From CAYTZH01 sp964442285 (GTDB lineage: Bacteria > Myxococcota_A > UBA9160 > JAFDET01): a DNA stretch of 64,000 nt. Position numbers and translations under genes: made by a program. The stretch spans positions 1 to 64,000 of the forward strand of contig CAYTZH010000006.1 of the NCBI GenBank assembly GCA_964442285.1, read 5' to 3'. This document shows positions 59,197 to 64,000 of the stretch, in pieces; the stretch's first letter is position 1, and the number at the start of each line of letters is the position of its first letter. Below the pieces are notes generated by a model, which saw only the letters and a program-made list of their open reading frames with translations, had not been told where the DNA came from and ran no database searches.

Positions 59197-61386
59197 GTGG
59201 CCGGACGGCGGCCGACGCGTATCGCCGCGACCGACGTCGTCGGGGCGCTGCTGCTGGCCGCGGCCTGCGGCGAAGGCAGCGCGCCCGCCCCGACAGCGCC
59301 CGCTCCCGCCGCAATCGGAGCTCCGAGCTTCGTGGGGGGCGCCGCTTGCGCCGGGTGCCACCCGGCGGAGACCCGGCGCTGGCGGGGCTCCCACCACGAC
59401 CGCGCCATGCAGGAGGCCAGCGCCGAGACCGTCCTCGGCGACTTCTCCGGCGCGGGGCTCGACCATTTCGGCGAGTCGTTCCGGTTCGTCCGCGAGGGCG
59501 ACGGCTTTCGCATCGAGGCCACCGACGGCGCCGGCCGCGTCCGGTCCTTCGAGGTGACCCACACCTTCGGGGTGGCGCCGCTGCAGCAGTACCTGGTCCC
59601 GACGGGGGGCGGCCGCCTGCAGGCCTTGGGCGTCGCCTGGGACGCGCGGCCGGCCGCCGAGGGCGGGCAGCGCTGGCTCCCTCTCCGGGAGGAGGCCGTG
59701 CCGCCCGGCGACCCGCTGCACTGGACCGGTCTCGCGGGGAGCTGGAACGCCCAGTGCGCCGACTGCCACTCCACGAACCTGGCGAAGGGCTACGACCCGG
59801 GACGGAACACCTACCAGACCCGCTGGTCCGAGATCGACGTGGCCTGCGAGGCCTGCCACGGGCCCGGCTCGGCCCACGCCGCCGAGCCGGCCAGGCCGAT
59901 GCCGGTCGACCTGCGGGACGAGCGGACGTGGCAGGTCGCCGAGGGCGCCGCCATCGCCCACCGCGTTCCCGCCCGCACCCGGGACACCGAGCTCGAGACC
60001 TGCGCGCCCTGTCACTCCCGGCGCGAGCGCATCGTCGCCGGCCCCCAGCCCGGCGCCGCCTTCCTGGACGGCTACCGCCCCGCCCTGCTCGATGCCGGCC
60101 TCTACCACGCCGACGGCCAGATCCTCGACGAGGTCTACGTCTGGGGCTCCTTCGTGCAGAGCCGCATGTACGCGGCCGGTGTCTCGTGCAGCGACTGCCA
60201 CGATCCCCACGCGTTGGCGATCGACGAACCGGACCGGGTCTGCGCCAGCTGCCACCGAACCGAGGTCTTCGCCGCTACCGCCCACCACCATCATCCCGTG
60301 GACTCGGCCGGGGCGTCGTGCGTGGCCTGCCACATGCCGACCCGCACCTACATGCGGGTGGACGATCGTCGGGACCACGGCTTCCGGGTGCCGCGGCCCG
60401 ATCTCTCGGCGTCGATCGGCGTGCCGAATGCCTGCACGGGTTGTCATGCCGACCAGTCCGCCTCATGGGCCGCGGAGGCCGCCGCCCGCTGGTACGGACC
60501 CGGGCGCACCGCCCGGCCCCATTTCGCCGAGGCGCTCCACGCGGGACGCCGCCGCGCGCCGGGTGCCGCCACGGACCTCGCGACACTCGCGCTCGACTCC
60601 GCAGAGCCGGCCCTCGTGCGCGCCACCGCGCTGGCCCTGCTCGGCGGCCAGCTGGACACGGCGTCGCTCGGGGCTCTGCAGGCGGGCCTGCGCGACACGG
60701 CGCCGCTGCTGCGCATGGCGGCAGCGGGTGCGGCGGAGGGCCTCCCGCCGCGGCTCCTCGGGGCCGCCGTGGCTCCACTACTCGCCGACCCGGTCCGTGC
60801 GGTCCGCATCGAGGCCGCGCGGGTCCTGGCGCCGTTGGCCGGGGCCGGTGCCCTCGCAGGTCGTGAGTGGGAGGCGGCCCTCGCGGAGTACCGCCAGGCC
60901 CAGCAGGCGAACGCCGACCGGCCGGAGGCGCGCGTGAACCTGGGCGTGCTCGACCGCCAGCTCGGAGACCTCGCGGCCGCCGAGCGCGAGTACCGGGCCG
61001 CCTCGGCCCTGAGCCCCTTCTTCGTCCCGGCCTACGTGAACCTCGCGGACCTCTATCGAGAGCAGGGGCGGGAGGCGGAGGCGCTGGACGTCCTCCAGCG
61101 GGGGCTCGCCCGGATCCCGGAGAGCGCCGACCTCCACCACGCCCTGGGTCTCGCCCGGGTGCGCGCAGAGCAGCTTGACGAGGCGATCGAGGCCCTGGCC
61201 CGGGCCGCGAGATTGGACCCGGACAACGCGCGCTACGTCTACGTCTACGGCGTGGCCCTGCACTCGGCCGGCGCGACCCGGCGCGCCATCGCCGTGCTCT
61301 CGGCAGCCCGTGCGCGGCATCCCGGCGACCCGCGCATCCGGTCACTGCTGCAGCAGCTGGAGGCGCGCGCGGGCGACCCCTCCTAG
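59197..61386 (+). CDS. Octahaem cytochrome c lipoprotein with TPR C-terminus
   Basis: 729 residues; GTG 59197 follows the previous stop with no spacer. Signal peptide ending at a probable lipobox (LLLAAAC). Eight CxxCH motifs lie between residues 51 and 417: CAGCH, CADCH, CEACH, CAPCH, CSDCH, CASCH, CVACH, CTGCH. After a HEAT-like Ala/Leu-rich stretch (~440-555), TPR units follow (~560-725): AALAEYRQAQQANADRPEARVNLGVLDRQLGDLAAAEREYRAASAL, FFVPAYVNLADLYREQGREAEALDVLQRGL, LHHALGLARVRAEQLDEAIEALARAARLDP. It resembles the multihaem CxxCH-TPR proteins near nitrite or tetrathionate-type reductases, but substrate is unknown. Periplasmic, membrane-tethered electron carrier or reductase. Confidence 0.9.
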   Translation: MAGRRPTRIAATDVVGALLLAAACGEGSAPAPTAPAPAAIGAPSFVGGAACAGCHPAETRRWRGSHHDRAMQEASAETVLGDFSGAGLDHFGESFRFVREGDGFRIEATDGAGRVRSFEVTHTFGVAPLQQYLVPTGGGRLQALGVAWDARPAAEGGQRWLPLREEAVPPGDPLHWTGLAGSWNAQCADCHSTNLAKGYDPGRNTYQTRWSEIDVACEACHGPGSAHAAEPARPMPVDLRDERTWQVAEGAAIAHRVPARTRDTELETCAPCHSRRERIVAGPQPGAAFLDGYRPALLDAGLYHADGQILDEVYVWGSFVQSRMYAAGVSCSDCHDPHALAIDEPDRVCASCHRTEVFAATAHHHHPVDSAGASCVACHMPTRTYMRVDDRRDHGFRVPRPDLSASIGVPNACTGCHADQSASWAAEAAARWYGPGRTARPHFAEALHAGRRRAPGAATDLATLALDSAEPALVRATALALLGGQLDTASLGALQAGLRDTAPLLRMAAAGAAEGLPPRLLGAAVAPLLADPVRAVRIEAARVLAPLAGAGALAGREWEAALAEYRQAQQANADRPEARVNLGVLDRQLGDLAAAEREYRAASALSPFFVPAYVNLADLYREQGREAEALDVLQRGLARIPESADLHHALGLARVRAEQLDEAIEALARAARLDPDNARYVYVYGVALHSAGATRRAIAVLSAARARHPGDPRIRSLLQQLEARAGDPS

Positions 61387-62063
61387 CCGCCGTGACCCTG
61401 TCGCGCCGCCAGGTGCAGCCCCACCAGGGACGCCACGAAGACCGCCAGGTAGAGCTGCCCGACCAGGGCCTCCGCCGTCGCCAGCATGCGGGCCAGCGGG
61501 GCCACCGGGGTGATGTCGCCGTAGCCGAGCGTGGTCAGGGTGACGAGGCTGAAATAGACCAGGTCCTGGGAGCGCGCGTCCACCGCCGCCACGCCCTCTG
61601 CCGCGTCCATGGGCACGCCGCCCAGCGCGAAGGCCCCCGGGTCGACGTACTCGACCAGGCCGAAGGCCGAGCCGAAGAGCAGACCGATCAGCAGGTAGAC
61701 GCAGATCCCGCCCAGGATCGTGTCCAGGGAGACGTGGGTCTCCCGCACGATGCGCCCGAGCAGGATCGCGCCCACGGCGCCTTCGAACACCGTGAAGAGA
61801 AGCCGCGCCGCGACCACCACAGAGGATCGATCCGTGGTGTGGAGCACCACGTCGCCCGCGATCGCCGCCAGGCCCAGGCCCAGCATCGGGGTACGCCAGC
61901 GTGGGGCATCGACCACGGCCAGCGCCGACACGGCGAGCACGATCGGGTAGACCAGCGCCGCGGCCAGCACGTCGAAGCCGCTCTCCGCGAGGGGTGGTAC
62001 CACGACCATCGCCAGGGCGAGGCTGCCGAGGAGCGCGCCGTAGCGGCCGGCGCGCGAGTCCAC
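61383..62063 (-). CDS. Two-transmembrane potassium-channel-like protein
   Basis: 226 residues from GTG 62063; TTG 62075 is an equally possible start, and the longer frame upstream lacks coding character. Hydrophobic segments include YGALLGSLALAMVVVPPLA, VLAAALVYPIVLAVSALAVVD, TPMLGLGLAAIAGDVVL, AARLLFTVFEGAVGAILLGRIV, LDTILGGICVYLLIGLLFGSAFGLVEYVDP and a final ALVGQLYLAVFVASLVGLHLAA. The filter TLTTLGYGDITP lies between the last two helices, as in KcsA/KtrB-type pores. So it is a KcsA-like channel with extra N-terminal helices and no RCK domain. It converges with the octahaem gene, overlapping it by four bases. Confidence 0.85.
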   Translation of the reverse strand: MDSRAGRYGALLGSLALAMVVVPPLAESGFDVLAAALVYPIVLAVSALAVVDAPRWRTPMLGLGLAAIAGDVVLHTTDRSSVVVAARLLFTVFEGAVGAILLGRIVRETHVSLDTILGGICVYLLIGLLFGSAFGLVEYVDPGAFALGGVPMDAAEGVAAVDARSQDLVYFSLVTLTTLGYGDITPVAPLARMLATAEALVGQLYLAVFVASLVGLHLAARQGHGG

Positions 62064-62080
62064 GGAGCCGGCCAAGGGAC

Positions 62081-62332
62081 CTACTGCTGCACCCGGCGCC
62101 AGCCGCGTGACTCCATGCAGAAGTCGAAATCGCGGGAGCCCGCGATGTGCGACGAGCCGGCCGCCCCCGACATGGCCGACGAGGCCTCCGCGATGCAGTC
62201 GCGGCGGTCGCTCTCCAGCTCGGCCTGAGTGGCTCCGGCCCGCTGCCACTCGATCTTCCCTCCGGTGGCGCAGGCCACACCGAGCAGCGCCGCCGAGGCG
62301 AGCAGCACGCGGACTCGACCCCCTACCCTCAT
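62081..62332 (-). CDS. Small lipoprotein, 83 aa
   Basis: 83 residues from ATG 62332 with a G-rich ribosome site. The signal peptide ends at a lipobox (LLGVAC). The mature part is IEWQRAGATQAELESDRRDCIAEASS... with two more Cys (DRRDCIAEA; FDFCMESRGWRRVQ) that could form a disulfide. This pattern, W-x-R-x-G, D-x-x-x-C and C-M-x-x-x-G-W, is common in small outer-membrane lipoproteins of unknown function. It precedes the channel gene by 17 bases on the same strand. Confidence 0.8.
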   Translation of the reverse strand: MRVGGRVRVLLASAALLGVACATGGKIEWQRAGATQAELESDRRDCIAEASSAMSGAAGSSHIAGSRDFDFCMESRGWRRVQQ

Positions 62333-62432
62333 CTCGAGACCCCCTGTCCGTGGACCCGCATGATACGGTAGCGCCGACGCCCCGCCCGGAACGGCAGCGG
62401 CTAAGCTTTCGCGCGAACCGCCCGGAGGGAAG

Positions 62433-63539
62433 ATGCCCGCAACGATGGATGTCGCACGCCTCGCGCTCGCCCTCGCCCTGGCCGCCGCGCTGACGCTGGC
62501 CTGCGGAGAGGAGCCGGTCGCCGCCCCGCCCGTGGCACGCCCGGTGAAGATGCTCACCATCGGCGGGCCCGCCGGTGCGGAGACCCTCGACTTCCCCGGC
62601 CAGATCCGGCCCGCCCGCCAGGCCGACATGGGCTTCGAGGTGCCGGGCAAGCTCACCGAGTTCCCGGTGAAGGAAGGCGACGAGGTCGCCGCGGGCACCG
62701 TCCTGGCCAGCATCGACCCGCGGGACTACGAGTCGAAGCTGGCGGAGGCCCGGGCCAAGGCGAGCCAGGCCGCCAAGGACGTGGAGCGGTACAGGTACCT
62801 GGTCGAGCAGGGTGTGAGCTCCCAGCGCGACCTCGAGCTGAAGGAGCGGAACTACAAGGTCTTCCTCGCCGAGCTCGAGACGGCCCGGAAGGCGGTGGAC
62901 GACACCGTCCTCAAGGCCCCCTTCGATGGGGTCGTGGCCCGCAAGCTGGTGGAGGACTTCACCAACGTCCAGGCCAAGGAGACGGTGCTGATCCTCCAGG
63001 ACGACTCGAACCTGGAGATCCGGGTCTCCATTCCCGAGCGCGACCTTGCGGGCCGGTCCACCGGCGAGCGGGACTACGACGAGATCAACGCCCGAATCCA
63101 GCCCGTCGTCACCGTGAGCGCGCTGCCCGACCGCCGGTTCCCGGCCCGGCTCACCGAGATCGCCACCGCCGCCGACCCCACCACCCGCACCTACCAGGCC
63201 ACCTTCGCCTTCGCGAACCCGCCCGACGTGAACGTGCTGCCGGGGATGACCGCCAAGGTGCGCCTCCTGGCCGACCGCGCCGGAGAGACCGCGCCGACGG
63301 GGATCTCAGTCCCGGTGCACGCGGTGATCGCCGACGAGGAGAACCAGCCCTTCGTCTGGACCATCGACACCGAGGCCATGACCGCCCACCGGCGCAACGT
63401 GAGCGTGGGCGAGCTGCGCGGCGATCGGATCCAGGTGACCGCGGGCCTCTCCGACGGCGACGTCATCGCCGTCTCCGGCCTGCGCCAGCTCCTCGAGGGC
63501 CGGCCCGTGCGCCGCTACGAGACCTCGGCCGCCCGATGA
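62433..63539 (+). CDS. RND efflux periplasmic adaptor (membrane fusion protein), lipoprotein
   Basis: 368 residues. Signal peptide with lipobox LTLAC. Order of domains: barrel-sandwich (LDFPGQIRPARQADMGFEVPGKLTEFPVKEGDEVAAGTVLASIDPRDY), alpha-hairpin (SKLAEARAKASQAAKDVERYRYLVEQGVSSQRDLELKERNYKVFLAELETARKAV), lipoyl return (LKAPFDGVVARKLVEDFTNVQ), beta-barrel, and membrane-proximal domain ending near GLSDGDVIAVSGLRQLLEGRPVRRY. It links an inner-membrane RND pump to an outer-membrane channel. The stop overlaps the start of the pump gene (ATGA). Substrates unknown; the GQIRPARQADMGFEV form is the hydrophobe-efflux type. Confidence 0.92.
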   Translation: MPATMDVARLALALALAAALTLACGEEPVAAPPVARPVKMLTIGGPAGAETLDFPGQIRPARQADMGFEVPGKLTEFPVKEGDEVAAGTVLASIDPRDYESKLAEARAKASQAAKDVERYRYLVEQGVSSQRDLELKERNYKVFLAELETARKAVDDTVLKAPFDGVVARKLVEDFTNVQAKETVLILQDDSNLEIRVSIPERDLAGRSTGERDYDEINARIQPVVTVSALPDRRFPARLTEIATAADPTTRTYQATFAFANPPDVNVLPGMTAKVRLLADRAGETAPTGISVPVHAVIADEENQPFVWTIDTEAMTAHRRNVSVGELRGDRIQVTAGLSDGDVIAVSGLRQLLEGRPVRRYETSAAR

Positions 63540-64000
63540 ACATCTCGCGCTTCTGGATCGAGAACCGCGTCGTCACGCTGGTGCTCACCGGCGTGGTGCT
63601 GCTGGGCGGCCTCAACGCCTACAACGGCATGAGCCGCCTCGAGGACCCGGAGTTCACCATCAAGGACGCCCTGGTGATGACCCCGTACGCGGGGGCGTCG
63701 GCGACCGAAGTGGAGGAGGAGGTCACCGACGAGCTGGAGACGGCCATCCAGCAGCTCGGCCAGCTGAAGAGGCTCACGTCCAAGTCGGACCGCGGCCTGT
63801 CCACCATCACCGTCACGATCAAGGACCAGTACGACAAGAGCTCCCTGCCGCAGGTCTGGGACGAGCTGCGGCGCAAGGTGAACGACGCCCAGGGCAGCCT
63901 GCCGCCCGGGGCGGGTCCCTCGGTGGTGGTGGACGACTTCGGCGACGTCTACGGCGTCTTCATCGCCATGTACGGCCCCGAGTACAGCTACGCCGAGCTG
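63536..64000 (+). CDS. RND efflux permease, N-terminal part (cut by right edge)
   Basis: 155 residues are visible, and the gene continues past base 64000. It starts MNISRFWIENRVVTLVLTGVVLLGGLNAYNGMSRLEDPEFTIKDALVMTPYAGASATEVEEEVTDELETAIQQLGQLKRLTSKSDRGLSTITVTIKDQYDKSSLPQVWDELRRKVNDAQGSLPPG, the first helix and PN1 periplasmic domain of AcrB/MexB-like pumps. RLEDPEFTIKDALVMTPYAGA is typical of the heavy-branch hydrophobe/multidrug RND group of Proteobacteria. It is driven by proton motive force with the adaptor just upstream. Confidence 0.93.
   Translation, partial: MNISRFWIENRVVTLVLTGVVLLGGLNAYNGMSRLEDPEFTIKDALVMTPYAGASATEVEEEVTDELETAIQQLGQLKRLTSKSDRGLSTITVTIKDQYDKSSLPQVWDELRRKVNDAQGSLPPGAGPSVVVDDFGDVYGVFIAMYGPEYSYAEL

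Noticed and set aside
1..64000. tRNA and rRNA genes
   Set aside because: No T-loop or anticodon-arm pattern and no rRNA-like stretch were recognised while reading either strand; a covariance search could still find one.

Overview
The window is about 64 kb of very GC-rich, gene-dense DNA from a Gram-negative bacterium. Evidence for an outer membrane includes a TonB-dependent receptor, many lipoproteins, a two-partner-type adhesin and an RND pump. PEP-CTERM sorting tails, a wax ester synthase, a Tat-exported HiPIP, a diheme fumarate reductase/succinate dehydrogenase and a multiheme cytochrome with TPRs fit a free-living member of the former Deltaproteobacteria (Myxococcota/Desulfobacterota-like). 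That placement is an inference; no rRNA or tRNA gene was recognised. Genes are packed with GTGA/ATGA stop-start overlaps, and GTG and TTG starts are common.

Layout. 1-4655 (minus): operon of a small membrane peptide, dNTP triphosphohydrolase, CutA and three unrecognised proteins, the last running off the left edge. 4862-5980: class V aminotransferase. 5994-13380 (minus): a complete operon behind a sigma70-like promoter and a class I cobalamin riboswitch, encoding a DUF4465 PEP-CTERM protein, a TonB-dependent receptor, a beta-propeller-like lipoprotein, a membrane-anchored protein, a surface lipoprotein and a short TonB-like protein. It reads as an outer-surface vitamin B12 capture and import system. 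13406-18946: two hydrolases, MiaE, then an aldo/keto reductase / isomerase / aldo-keto reductase / VOC run. 19050-27223: broken PEP-CTERM gene, PQQ dehydrogenase with a haem domain, small proteins, HDOD protein, thioesterase, a 23-bp tandem repeat, and a DUF3604 plus PpiC-like pair.

27243-34682 looks like a redox block of somewhat different base composition. HiPIP and an unknown protein diverge from frdCAB across a perfect 10-bp-arm inverted repeat. A strong bidirectional terminator separates frdB from a converging wax synthase / fasciclin / superoxide dismutase run, whose upstream region carries related TCTAG/CTAGA sites. 34788-37367: Nei, DUF2256/DUF3253, CMD-family and membrane proteins. 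37286-44611: a 2441-residue filamentous-haemagglutinin-like protein with three secretion (TPS) domains. 44755-48542: periplasmic protein, phosphodiesterase-like and sulfatase-like lipoproteins.

48549-59196 is a carbon module. Minus strand: phosphoketolase, HAD/beta-phosphoglucomutase, GH65 phosphorylase and an EF-hand transaldolase. Plus strand: an unknown protein, acetate kinase and an acetyl-CoA hydrolase/CoA-transferase. The two arms diverge over a region holding four copies of TCGACACGG. Together they could turn a disaccharide into sugar phosphates and acetyl phosphate, then ATP and acetyl-CoA. 59197-64000: octahaem-TPR lipoprotein, a 2TM potassium-channel-like protein, a small lipoprotein, and the start of an RND efflux operon cut by the right edge.
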